Position numbers and translations under genes: made by a program. This document shows positions 45,335 to 56,502 of a stretch of DNA of 64,000 nt, in pieces (position 1 is the stretch's first letter; the number at the start of each line of letters is the position of its first letter). This stretch comes from Corylus avellana. Lineage: Eukaryota; Streptophyta; Magnoliopsida; Fagales; Betulaceae. Below the pieces are notes generated by a model. That model worked only from the letters and a program-made list of their open reading frames with translations, made no database searches and was not told the origin of the DNA. The stretch covers positions 8,459,350 through 8,523,349 of the forward strand of contig NC_081550.1 in NCBI RefSeq assembly GCF_901000735.1. The letters are read 5' to 3'.

Positions 45335-45434
45335 NNNNNNNNNNNNNNNNNNNNNNNNNNNNNNNNNNNNNNNNNNNNNNNNNNNNNNNNNNNNNNNNNN
45401 NNNNNNNNNNNNNNNNNNNNNNNNNNNNNNNNNN
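45335..45434. other. Assembly gap, 100 N
   Basis: Exactly 100 unknown bases, the usual placeholder for a gap of unknown size. The sequence just right of it (45435) repeats 44286 onward. Confidence 0.99.
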
Positions 45435-45583
45435 GGGTTTGCTGGCGCGGTTTGTGTTTTGGTTTGCTGTTTTGATTTCATTTTGTCTGAATGAGCTTGG
45501 TGATGTGTCACCACAAGAGTGGAGGCTGCAAAACACCCCTTTTGCAACATTAGTATTTGGTAGGGGCTCCCATATTATGTATC

Positions 45584-45617
<34 letters not shown>

Positions 45618-45846
45618 GGTTCACATGTCGACACAAAAGAGGGAGGGAATTTGAAGTAGTGATTTTCGCTTCATTAAGTGTGATTCTAACCGATTGAGAC
45701 TCAATAGTTTTTCTTTTAACTGTTTATATTTCATTTTACTCACTCACTTGTCATTAAAAAAAAACAAAAAAATTGAATAGAAAAAACTACAAGAAATCTC
45801 CATCCTATAGACATGTACAGGATTTCCGAGGTGACTTGTTACCATT

Positions 45847-46104
45847 GGCTGTGTTTGGCAATGGAGTCGGCCGAACTAGATTCAAAAGTACAAAAAAATT
45901 TTATTAAAATCAATTATAACATTTTTACTTTTTACATTACATCAATTATTTTTTATTATTATTTAAATAAAAAANNNNNNNNNNNNNNNNNNNNTTTTTT
46001 TCACTTTTTAATACAAAACATTATAACTTTTTTCTCTCATGTCAATTAAATCTGCTACAGTTTTGATCAATTTTCTTTTTAAGCCTTTTTTGCCAAACAC
46101 AGCC
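45847..46104. mobile_element. MITE, GGCTGTGTTTGGCAA family, copy 2
   Basis: Same ends as copy 1 (TTGCCAAACACAGCC at right). Contains a 20-N gap at 45975-45994. Confidence 0.68.
45975..45994. other. Assembly gap, 20 N
   Basis: Exactly 20 N, inside MITE copy 2. Confidence 0.99.
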
Positions 46105-46280
46105 TTAAGAATATGTTTTTCTATTGAGAGTTATTTTAGCCATTCACTTTTATTATTTCATTTAAATATTTTATTATTTATTTTTGCTATTTCCAAGTAA
46201 GAGAGAATTGTGTTGATTTTTTATTAGTATACTTGGATTTGAATCTCTTCAAATTTTTTAAAATATGAGATTCTTATCTT

Positions 46281-46390
46281 CAAAGGGTAGTTCAATTGGT
46301 TAGGAAAGTAGATCTCACTAGTTTGAATTTTTTTTTTTTTTGAGATTCTCCTTCCATTACATCTAACGGTTTAAACAAATGTAAATGTTT
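46281..46390 (+). mobile_element. Decayed tRNA-like SINE, copy 2
   Basis: GGGTAGTTCAATTGGTTAGG (A-box-like) and CACTAGTTTGAATT (B-box-like), then a T-run. The best preserved of three copies (others at 45136 and 51161). Confidence 0.5.
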
Positions 46391-46989
46391 GTTTGTGTAT
46401 TACCGAGGCAAGTAAGTTTAGCATATTGTAAACTAAAATTACTTCGGTAACATATAAATCTCTACTACTTTATTTGGATGGTTCAAATTTCAAAATATGA
46501 AAATCTTATATTTTAAAAATTTTGAGGAATTTCGATCCAATATATTTATGTGGATTGAGATCTCTTAGAATTTCCTTTAAATTTGAGATTTTTAAATTCA
46601 TAAATTTCAGCTGTTCATCTCATTTAAGCCGTATAAAATAAGCTATGTTTTAAAATTTAATAAGAAAATTTATGCATATTTATGCATAAATATAAATATA
46701 AGCCATATTTATGCACCCCTCCGCAACGAGATCTAAAACTAATTTATTTTGTTTTGTATAAAAATATAAGGGATAAATGCAAAATTGGTCCTTGTTGTTG
46801 GCTTAATTTACAAATCACTCCATGTGGTTTAAAAATTAATTTATAGGTCCATAGGGTATGCCAAAATAATATTTTACTCCTTGAACTCATTTTCCGTTAA
46901 ATGACTTAACGGAAACGTTACATTGCCACATCACACCAAATAAAAATAAGATACATGTTCTTTTTTATTTATGCTTTTAAAAAAATAAT

Positions 46990-47508
46990 AAATAAGCTTT
47001 TCCATGTTATTTTTATGCTCCAACACACACTCCACGTCAAATTAAATAAACCTAATCCCTTTATTTCTCCCGTGCCACCGTCGTCTTCATCTTTTCCAAC
47101 GATTCTTACCGTCGTATTCATCTTTGTCTTCATGCTGTCGTCTTCATCTTCCCCACAGATTCTTGCGTCCATCTCCAGGTGAGTTGTTGGGTTTCACAGT
47201 ACGACTCAAATCAAGGTGAAAATAAAAAAGCGAAAGTAAAAAAGCTCCAAAGCAAGGTGGCTTACCGTCGTGACGTTTCCAGCGATTTCAGTCGTACTAC
47301 TAAACCCAACAGCTCACCTGGAGGTGGATGCAAGAATCGGTGGGGAAGATGAAGACGACGACATGAAGACGAAGATGAATACGACAACAAGAATCATTGG
47401 GGAAGATGAAGACGATGGCGACACAGGGGATATAAAGGGATTATATTTATTTAATTTGACGTGGAGTGTATGTTAGAGCCTCAAAATAACGTAAAAAAGC
47501 TTATTTAT
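46990..47508. repeat. Large inverted repeat, copy 1
   Basis: The left arm (46990 to about 47215) and right arm (about 47265-47508) are complementary over some 220 bp: ATTCTTGCGTCCATCTCCAG against CTGGAGGTGGATGCAAGAAT, CACTCCACGTCAAATTAAAT against ATTTAATTTGACGTGGAGTG. A loop of about 50 bp separates them. It probably derives from a foldback transposon. If transcribed it would make a long hairpin. The repeated GATGAAGACGA codon-like units are incidental. Confidence 0.85.
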
Positions 47509-47546
47509 CATTTTTTTTAAAGTTGTACAGACACGTGTTTTTGCAG

Positions 47547-49992
47547 GTTGCCTTGGGTGCAGAAGGAAGACCAAAAGTACAAACTTTTATGCACAGGGCT
47601 TTACCATCCATATGAGGGGAGGCTGGAAACTTGCATTTCATGCCAGAGTATCTATGTTATATTTTCCACCACGTGAGTCAAAAATTTGTTTCTATTTACG
47701 GTGTTACTGATTTTGGTGGTTTATTTTTTTTAATTGCCAGTTGAAATGCATCTCAACATTTTTTTACATGTCAGTAGTATAATCTGGATATTGTGATAAT
47801 GAAGCAAACCACTTTAACTTGATGACCGAGAGAAACCTGTTTGTTTGAGTACTCCTGGTGACTGTTGGAAGAGATTTCTCAAATATACTTTCCATGAGCA
47901 AATCACCTAGAACTGAACAACATTCATGTTAAGAATACATCAGTATTATCACACTAAACTTAAAACAAAAGTTTCTCACAACAATATAGAGGAAAAGGCA
48001 CATTAAAACAAATATTAAGTTTCTTATGATGTTTTCTTTTCCATGTATGCTAATTATGCTCCTCTAAAGAAAATGCTAGTAATGTCTCTTCTGAACAATT
48101 TAATAAATACACACACATATATAATTATATTTTTTTTTTCTAAATGTAAAAAATGTATTTTGCCTGTGATTCTTGCTTTTATACAGCTTAGGACTCTTAT
48201 ATGGCTATATTATCTATGATAAAACATTGTTGCCATATAACTTCCATTAAGTTTATTAAATGGAAGTAAGTAAAGAATGGAAAAAGAAGATAGACACAAG
48301 CATAGAAAAAAGAGGAACATGAGAATATATAAAAAATGAGAAGGTAGGGTGGTTCAGTAAAGGCTCATATACCTTAGCAGCCTCTTGAAATAATTGACGA
48401 CCAGCAACAAGTTGATTGTTTACCTATTAGTAAGAAGTTAATTGAACTACAATTTAATCCTCCTTAGCATAAGCTTCTGCCATTGGAAATTCCAAGATTG
48501 TATCTACTACTGATAAAGCTAGAACAATTATATGGGAGATAATGGTTAGTGAATTGATGGAGATACTTATTGGACGAAGCCTCTATCATCTTATATATTC
48601 ATCATTTGGTTAAACTACCTATTTAGGCTTCATTTGATGGGGATTCTTTGATGATGCTTAAGGTTTTTAAAACCAAATGTTACTTGCAATCTCTTTGGTG
48701 GTTCTTATTTACGAATGCTTTCTTTTTTATTATCTTAACGGTTTGGAATATTTGGTATCATTTTGAAAGATAAAAGTTGGTTTACCAGCTCTAGTGGCTT
48801 CGGAAGATCAGTTTTGAGAAGATTTTGGATGATTAGTAAGTCCCTTCGTAAATCATTAGAAAAGGAGCCGGGCATTTTAAGTGATGGGATAAGAAGAAAC
48901 TGCACATCAAGGACAATGCATTTGCTTTATTTATATTTCAAATCATGACATTCTGCTCTTTAGCTATACTATTAATGCATGACAATCTCATGCAGTGCTA
49001 GACTGTACTGCTACATTACCTTTTGAATTTGTTTGAACTTTGAAGGATTTATGGAACACTCCATTTATACAATAACTTCTGTTTCTGCATATCATATATG
49101 ACTAGATATTTTAAATTTTTTTGTTTCTTTTTAATTTCTTCTGAATCATGAAAATCATAACCGCTTGATGTTGTGTGACTGTAGGGGTTATGAGTCTCTG
49201 GAATATATATTTGGCAGTGGATGGAAAGCTGATTCTGTAAGCATACCCCCTGGTCAAGTTCGGTGGGCTATGTATTGCAAAAGAAGTCTAGTTCAGTGTT
49301 GTTGGGGCATAGGCCCATAGGACGGAGGAAACCTTGGATTATATTCTTTCTGTTTTCTGTGGTCCTTGAACACTTATCTTTTTCTGAAGATACCACTCAG
49401 TCCTGCGACTTTTAATTCAGGTCTAAGTCAATAAAAATACTAATTTATTATGCGACTTACAAAGGATCTTTATGTATCAAAACTTCCACATAAAATTGGA
49501 TAATAGAATGATAAGTTGATAATATTGCTACTGTATGATACAATTGAGCGTGCAAACTGAACGGACGCTGCATTAGATACCATGTCGGGCTGCCATGGAC
49601 AGTGGAATGGAGTCCAAAATACAATTTACTTGTGTATGCTGGGAATGAGAAGAGCAAATATCAGGTTGATGAAGGTATTGCCAGTTTTTTGCTATGTTAG
49701 TGAATTTCATTAACGGTGGTGATCTTAAAGAAAAACACAGTGATGCACACCAGTTTTAGTCAAATACTTGCAAAGTTTCCTCGTTTTATTTCCTTTTGTT
49801 GGTATTTTTTTTTTAGAATAATTGACTTCGAAAGAACTTGACTTGTAGGCAGGGAGCATTGGACCAGAATATTTAATCAATTTTATATATAAAACACCAG
49901 TTTGGATTTCTCCCATTGTTGGCCGGTGTTTGTTTAATATAGAGGGAGATATGAAAATTGTAATCATAGATGTTCTTGATAGGTATAATTAA
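47547..49992 (+). CDS. Unrecognised four-exon coding unit, copy 1
   Basis: Exons 47547-47672, 49185-49262, 49577-49674 and 49853-49992. Acceptors are TTTTTGCAG, CTGTAG, CATTAG and GGCAG; each donor starts with GT. The reading frame passes all three introns (phases 2, 2 and 1) to a TAA at 49990. Landmark peptides: KYKLLCTGLYHPYEGRLETC and ISCQS; GYESLEYIFGSGWKADS; YHVGLPWTVEWSPKYNLLVY; GPEYLINFIYKTPVWISPIV. No family came to mind. WTVEWSP followed by LLVYAG is loosely like a beta-propeller strand. The 5' exons were not found: exon 1 here starts with a splice acceptor directly after the inverted repeat. It may be a 3' gene part or a captured fragment. Confidence 0.6.
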
Positions 49993-50161
49993 TCTAACAT
50001 ATATGTTCTTGAGTTCAATACCTGATGAAGCTAAGTGAGACCACAACTCATAGTACCATATTTTTCATCGGCAAGATTTCACAGGGAATTAAGCACGTGC
50101 CACACCACTAGTATAATAATATAAATATATATTTTATATTTTATATTAAAAATATAACATT

Positions 50162-50206
50162 AAAATGACATTATTTTGGTGTTAAACACCAAAACAATGT
50201 CATTTT
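50162..50206. repeat. Near-perfect palindrome
   Basis: AAAATGACATTATTTTGGTG faces CACCAAAACAATGTCATTTT with a 5-base centre. The equivalent at 54848-54893 is less perfect. Possibly the tip of a decayed foldback element. Confidence 0.8.
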
Positions 50207-50269
50207 AAATACGAGTTAATGATATAGTTTCATCATGTTCATTATTTTTTAGAACACTTTGATCTAAAA

Positions 50270-50490
50270 CTATTTAAAATAAGCCCAAAAAATAGGATTA
50301 GAAAAGCCCAAAACATCTCAAAAAGCCCAAAAGGCCATATAAATAAAAACTGTTACAAAACTGTTAGTTATTGGTTTGAATAACTGCTAACTGTCGGTTA
50401 TAAAATAACTGCTAATAGCCTAAGCGGAGCAGTTGCGATTATTAAAATCAAATAACCGCCTTAGTGATTGCAGTTAGTGATTTTAGTCAA
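50270..50490. mobile_element. Remnant of the TAACCGC hAT-like family, copy 1
   Basis: AAGCCCAAAA repeats, then degenerate GGTTATAAAATAACTGCTAA and ATAACCGCCTTAG. This is the order seen at the right end of the element at 25876-27385. Confidence 0.5.
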
Positions 50491-50895
50491 TAAGTACTGA
50501 GTGCAATTGCTTGAACATCCTTAGGTTGAACATCCTTAGGTTGAGCATGAACGAGAAGATTGGGTATGTAGGTTGAGCAAGAATGTGAGAGGGGAAAATA
50601 GTTTACGGAAATAGAAAAGATAAATCATTTTACGTCGGTCAAAGCATGTTTCCCGGTCAACCAAGAATGATTTTAGTTTGACTAAGATTTAAAAAAAAAA
50701 AAAAAAATTTACGTTGAAACAAACCAAGTGTTGCAATAGATTTTCTCAAACTTTCTCAATTTGATACTTCCATCCACAGTTATATATCCTAATATAATTA
50801 CATTCATTATTATTCTCTTCTTATTTTTAAAACCAAAAGAATAAAAAAAATAAAAAAATATCAAAGCTTACGATTCTCAATGGGTTGATTACATA

Positions 50896-51065
50896 GGCTA
50901 TGTTTGACAATCCGAAAGTGAAATGGTACTGTAACAGATTTAATTAATATGAAAGAAAAAAGTAAGAATGAAATGAAAAAAGAGAGTGAAACGGTATTGT
51001 AGCAGATTTGATTGATATAAGAGAAAAAAGTAAGAATGTTTTGTATAAAAAAAATGAAAAAAAAA
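50896..51065. mobile_element. MITE (GGCTATGTTTGACAA variant), cut by a gap
   Basis: Identical in its first 170 bp to the complete copy at 55568-55879, then interrupted by 20 N. Confidence 0.7.
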
Positions 51066-51085
51066 NNNNNNNNNNNNNNNNNNNN
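51066..51085. other. Assembly gap, 20 N
   Basis: Exactly 20 N. The right flank (ATTGTGTTGATTTTTTATTA) resumes a sequence already present at 46210. Confidence 0.99.
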
Positions 51086-51160
51086 ATTGTGTTGATTTTT
51101 TATTAGTATACTTGGATTTGAATCCCTTTAAATTTTTTAAAATATGAGATTATTATCTTC

Positions 51161-51270
51161 AAATGGCAGTTCAATTGGTTAGGAAAGTAGATGTCACTAG
51201 TTTGATTTTTTTTTTTTTTTTTTTTTTGAGATTCTCCTTCCATTACATCTAACGGTCTAAACAAATGTAA
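51161..51270 (+). mobile_element. Decayed tRNA-like SINE, copy 3
   Basis: Duplicate of the SINE-like sequence at 46281 (GGCAGTTCAATTGGTTAGG, then CACTAGTTTGATT and a T-run). Confidence 0.45.
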
Positions 51271-51873
51271 ATGTTTGTTTGTGTATTACCGAGGCAAGTA
51301 AGTTTAGCATATTGTAAACTAAAATTACTTCGGTAACATATAAATCTCTACTACTTTATTTGGATGGTTCAAATTTCAAAATATGAGAATCTTATATTTT
51401 AAAAATTTTGAGGAATTTCAATCCAATATATTTATGCGGATTGAGATCTCTTAGAATTTCCTTTAAATTTGAGATTTTTAAATTCATAAATTTCATGTGT
51501 TCATCTCATCTAAGCCGTATAAAATAAGCTATGTTTCAAAATTTAATAAGAAAATTTATGCATATTTATGCATAAATATAAATATAAGCCATATTTATGC
51601 ACCCCTCCGCAACGAGATCTAAAACTAATTTATTTTGTTTTGTATAAAAATATAAAGGATAAATGCAAAATTGGTCTCTGTTGTTGGCTTAATTTACAAA
51701 TCACTCCATGTGGTTTAAAAATTAATTTATAGGTCCATAGGGTATGCCAAAATAATATTTTACTCCTTGAACTCATTTTCCGTTAAATGACTTAACGGAA
51801 ACCGTTACATTGCCACATCATACCAAATAAAAATAAGATACGTGTTCTTTTTTATTTATGCTTTTTAAAAAAT

Positions 51874-52395
51874 AATAAATAAGCTTTTCTATGTTATTTT
51901 GATGCTCCAACACACACTCCATGTCAAATTAAATAAACCTAATCCCTCTATTTCTCCCGTGCCACCGTCGTCTTCATCTTTTCCAACGATTCTTACCGTC
52001 GTATTCATCTTTGTCTTCATGCTGTCGTCTTCATCTTCCCCACAGATTCTTGCGTCCATCTCCAGGTGAGTTGCTGGGTTTCGCAGTACGACTCAAATTA
52101 AGGTGAAAATAAAAAAGTGAAAGTAAAAAAGCTCCAAAGCAAGGTGGCTTACCGTCGTGACGTTTCCGGCGATTTCAGTCGTACTACTAAACCCAACAGC
52201 TCACCTGGAGGTGGATGCAAGAATCGGTGGGGAAGATGAAGACGACGACATGAAGACGAAGATGAATACGACAACAAGAATCATTGGGGAAGATGAAGAC
52301 GATGGCGGCACAGGGGATATAGAGGGATTATCTTTATTTAATTTGACGTAGAGTGTGTGTTAGAGCCTCAAAATAACGTAAAAAAACTTATTTAT
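51874..52395. repeat. Large inverted repeat, copy 2
   Basis: Duplicate of 46990-47508. Both arms are retained with a few substitutions. Confidence 0.85.
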
Positions 52396-52433
52396 CATTT
52401 TCTTAAAAGTTGTACAGACACGTGTTTTTGCAG

Positions 52434-54671
52434 GTTGACTTGGGTGCAGAAGGAAGACCAAAAGTACAAACTTTTATGCACAGGGCTTTACCATCCATAT
52501 GAGGGGAGGCTGGAAACTTGCATTTCATGCCAGAGTACCTATGTTATATTTTCCACCGCGTGAGTCAAAAATTTGTTTCTATTTACGGTGTTACTGATTT
52601 TGGTGGTTTATTTTTTTTAATTGCCAGTTGAAATGCATCTCAACATTTTTTTACATGTCAGTAGTATAATCTGGATATTGTGATAATGAAGCAAACCACT
52701 TTAACTTGATGACCGAGAGAAACCTGTTTGTTTGAGTACTCCTGGTGACTGTTGGAAGAGATTTCTCAAATATACTTTCCATGAGCAAATCACCTAGAAC
52801 TGAACAACATTCATGTTAAGAATACATCAGTATTATCACACTAAACTTAAACAAAAGTTTCTTACAACAATATAGAGGAAAAGGCACATTAAAACAAATA
52901 TTAAGTTTCTTATGATGTTATCTTTTCCATGTATGCTAATTATGCTCCTATAAAGAAAATGTTAGTAATGCCTCTTCTGAACAATTTAATAAATACACAT
53001 AGATATACATACACACACACATATATCATTTTTTTTTCTTTCTAAATGTAAAAATGTATTTTTGCCTGTGATTCTTGCTTTTATACAGCTTAGGACTCTT
53101 ATATGGCTATATCATCTATGATAAAACATTGTTGCCATATAACTTCCATTAAGTTTATTAAATGGAAGTAAGTAAAGAATGGGAAAAGAAGATAGACACA
53201 AGCATAGAAAAAAGAGGAACATGAGAATAAAAAATGAGAAGGTAGGGTGGTTCAGTATAGGCTCATATACCTTAGCAGCCTCTTGAAATAATTGACGACC
53301 AGCAACAAGTTGATTGTTTACCTATTAGTAAGAAGTTAATTGAACTACAATTTAATCCTCCTTAGCATAAGCTTCTGCCATTGGAAATTCCAAGATTGTA
53401 TCTACTACTGATAAAGCTAGAACAATTATATGGGAGATAATGGTTAGTGAATTGATGGAGATACTTATTGGACGAAGCCTCTATCATCTTATATATTCAT
53501 CATTTGGTTAAACTACCTATTTAGGCTTCATTTGATGGGGATTCTTTGATGATGCTTAAGGTTTTTAAAACCAAATCATTAGAAAAGGAGCCGGGCATTT
53601 TAAGTGATGGGATAAGAAGAAACTGCACATCAAGGACAATGCATTTGCTTTATTTATATTTCAAATCATGACATTCTGCTCTTTAGCTATACTATTAATG
53701 CATGACAATCTCATGCAGTGCTAGACTGTACTGCTACATTACCTTTTGAATTTGTTTGAACTTTGAAGGATTTATGGAACTCTCCATTTATACAATAACT
53801 TCTGATTCTGCATATCATATATGACTAGATATTTTAAATTTTTTTGTTTCTTTTTAATTTCTTCTGAATCATGAAAATCATAACCGCTTGATGTTGTGTG
53901 ACTGTAGGGGTTATGAGTCTGTGGAATATATATTTGGCAGTGGATGGAAAGCTGATTCTGTAAGCATACCCCCTGGTCAAGTTCAGTACATATATGTATT
54001 GTAAAAGAAGTCAAGTTCAGTGTTGTTGGGGCATATGCCCATAGGACTGTGGTCCTTGAACACTTAGCTTTTTCTGAAGATACTGCTCAGTTCTGTGACT
54101 TTTAATTCAGGTCTAAGTCAATAAAAATAAGAGCTTATTATGCGACATACAAAGGATCTTTATGTATCAAAACTTCCACATAAAATTGGATAATAGAATG
54201 ATAAGTTGATAATATTGCTACTGTATGATACAATTAAGCGTTCGAACTGGACGGACGCTGCATTAGATACCATGTCGGGCTGCCATGGACAGTGGAATGG
54301 AGTCCAAAATACAATTTACTTGTGTATGCTGGGAATGAGAAGAGCAAATATCAGGTTGATGAAGGTATTGCCAGTTTTTTGCTATGTAAGTGAATTTCAT
54401 TAACGGTGGTGATCTTAAAGAAAAACACAGTGATGCACCCCAGTTTTAGTCAAATACTTGCAAAGTTTCCTCGTTTTATTTCCTTTTGTTGGTATTTTTT
54501 TTTATAGAATAATTGACTTTGAAAGAACTTGACTTGTAGGCAGGGAGCGTTGGACCAGAATATTTAATCAATTTTTTATATGAAACGCCAGTTTGGATTT
54601 CTCCCTTTGTTGGCCGGTGTTTGTTTAATATAGAGGGAGATATGAAAATTGTAATCATAGATGTTTCTTGA
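52434..54671 (+). CDS. Unrecognised four-exon coding unit, copy 2
   Basis: Exons 52434-52559, 53908-53985, 54267-54364 and 54544-54671, with the same lengths for exons 1-3 and the same phases as copy 1. Amino-acid changes are few and mild (SIYV/STYV, ESLEY/ESVEY, FIYKTP/FLYETP, ISPIV/ISPFV). The second exon's donor has changed from CG|GTGGGC to CA|GTACAT but keeps GT. The stop is nearer: VS then TGA, where copy 1 reads VLDRYN then TAA. The same frame in both copies despite intron indels argues that this is coding sequence. Identity is unknown. Confidence 0.6.
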
Positions 54672-54949
54672 CAGGTATAATTAATCTAACATATATGTTC
54701 TTGAGTTCAATACTTGATGAATTGAGACCAGAACTCATAGTTCCATAGTTTTCATCGGCAAGATTTCACAGGGAATTAAGCACGTGCCATCCCACTAGTA
54801 TAATAATATAAATATATATTTTATATTTTATATTAAAAATATAACATTAAAATGACGTTATTTTGGTGTTAAACATCAAAATAATGTCGTCTTAAATACG
54901 AGTTAAGGATATAGTTTCATCATGTTCATTATTTTTTAGAACACTTTGA

Positions 54950-55200
54950 TCTAAAACCATTTGAAATAAGCCCAAAAAATAGGCTTAAAAAAGCCCAAAA
55001 CACCCCAAAAAGCCCAAAAGGCTATATAAATAAAAACTATTACAAAACTGCTACTTATTAGTTTGAATAATTACTAACCGCCGGTTATAAAATAACCGCT
55101 AATAGCCTAAGCGGAGCGGTTGCAGTTATTAAAATCAAATAATTGCTTTAGTGATTGCAGTTAGTAATTTTAGTCAATAACTACTAATTGCTATTGCTTG
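54950..55200. mobile_element. Remnant of the TAACCGC hAT-like family, copy 2
   Basis: AAAAAGCCCAAAA repeats followed by CCGCCGGTTATAAAATAACC and GCTAATAGCC. It is better preserved than the duplicate at 50270-50490. Confidence 0.55.
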
Positions 55201-55567
55201 AACATCCTTAGGTTGAGCATGAACGAGAAGATTGGGCATGTAGGTTGAGCAAGAGTGTGAGAGGGGAAAATAGTTTACGGAAATAGAAAAGAGAAATCAT
55301 TTTGCGCCGGTCAAAGCATGTTTCCCGGTCAACCAAGAATGATTTTAGTTTGACTAAGATTTAAAAAAAAAAAAAAAAATTTACGTTGAAACAAACCAAG
55401 TGTTGCAATAGATTTTCTCAAACTTTCTCAATTTGATACTTCCATTCACAGTTATATATCCTAATATAATTACATTCATTATTATTCTCTTCTTATTTTT
55501 AAAACCAAAAGAATAAAAAAAATAAAAAAATATCAAAGCTTACGATTCTCAATGGGTTGATTACATA

Positions 55568-55879
55568 GGCTATGTTTGACAATCCGAAAGTGAAATGGTA
55601 CTGTAACAGATTTAATTAATATGAAAGAAAAAAGTAAGAATGAAATGAAAAAAGAGAGTGAAACGGTATTGTAGCAGATTTGATTGATATAAGAGAAAAA
55701 AGTAAGAATGTTTTGTATAAAAAAAATGAAAAAAAAATTGTTTTTTAATAATTTTTTTATTTAAATAATAATAAAAAATAATTGATATAATGTAAAAAAT
55801 AAAAATATTAAAATTAATTTTGAAATTTTTTTTTTAACTTTTGGATCCGATCTCGTACGGCCCTCTGTCAAACACAGCC
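55568..55879. mobile_element. MITE (GGCTATGTTTGACAA variant), complete
   Basis: Begins GGCTATGTTTGACAAT and ends CTGTCAAACACAGCC, imperfect inverted repeats. Internal AT-rich sequence as in the family. Confidence 0.72.
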
Positions 55880-56502
55880 AGAACGTGTATAAAAATTAAC
55901 AAAGGTGAGGCCCAAGTCCCATCCCATATTCCCATTGTTCCATCAAATCCCTCCCTGGATTTAGGGCACATCAAATTCACATCTGCCATTTTGCACCCCC
56001 ACTCACTCCACCTCACTCTCCATGACCTCATTTCGTTGCATTGCTCCTTATTTTCATTCGTAGACTTCCTTCCACTTCCACCCCGTTGAAACTCTTTTCC
56101 CCTTGCCCAAAAAAGAGCACAAAACAAAACAAATACATGAAACAAACCAAACAAGTACTCACAAAAAAGTCTCCCTCCCATCCCCTCCCCCCTTGCCCTG
56201 ATTCTCCCTCCCTTTACCAAAAAATTCAAAACCCTAATTTTCTCCATCTCCCAATCAAATTCTCAATTTCCTTCTCTCCCTAACATTTTTTTGGTCTCCA
56301 AACCTGCTCTCTTTTGCTGTCTAATCCTATATTTGGCTTATTTCTCACCAAAGTGTGTATTCAAACCCACTGTTTCTTCCCAAAAATTTCAACATTCTAG
56401 GGTTTCATTGAACCTAGAATCCACTCCAAGCCAAATTTTGTACCTGCTCCAATGATCTGAAAAGTCGCTGTTTGTATTGAAACAGCGAGACATACAGTAG
56501 CA
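55880..56502 (+). promoter_or_regulatory. Promoter and 5' leader of the TOUSLED-like gene
   Basis: From about 56160 the plus strand is pyrimidine-rich (CTCCCTCCCTTTACC, CTCCATCTCCC, CCTTCTCTCCC), typical of a plant 5' UTR. No TATA box is clear, as is common for housekeeping genes. No other gene lies in this stretch. Confidence 0.5.
56452..56460 (+). promoter_or_regulatory. Two-codon upstream ORF
   Basis: ATG ATC TGA lies 43 bases before the start codon of the TOUSLED-like gene. It would affect scanning only if the leader begins upstream of 56452, which is likely but not shown. Confidence 0.45.

Larger units (their letters stand above)
46205..50895. repeat. 4.7-kb duplicated segment, copy 1
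   Basis: Matches 51086-55567 in order and orientation over its whole length, with scattered substitutions and indels. The largest difference is about 175 bp present here (48679-48853) and absent at 53577. About 36 bp near 49320-49360 is also absent from copy 2. Confidence 0.93.
51086..55567. repeat. 4.7-kb duplicated segment, copy 2
   Basis: Copy of 46205-50895, a few percent different and shortened by about 175 bp at 53577, where the short AAAT at both edges of the missing block suggests a microhomology deletion. Confidence 0.93.

Noticed and set aside
47270..47476. Small protein with EDEDDD repeats encoded by the right arm of the inverted repeat.
   Set aside because: The same sequence in the left arm reads as a different peptide on the other strand, and both are by-products of GAAGAC-rich DNA in a foldback repeat.
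53577..53577. A 175-bp insertion of mobile DNA in copy 1 at 48679-48853.
   Set aside because: The block has no inverted ends or duplicated target beyond AAAT. A microhomology deletion in copy 2 is the simpler reading.
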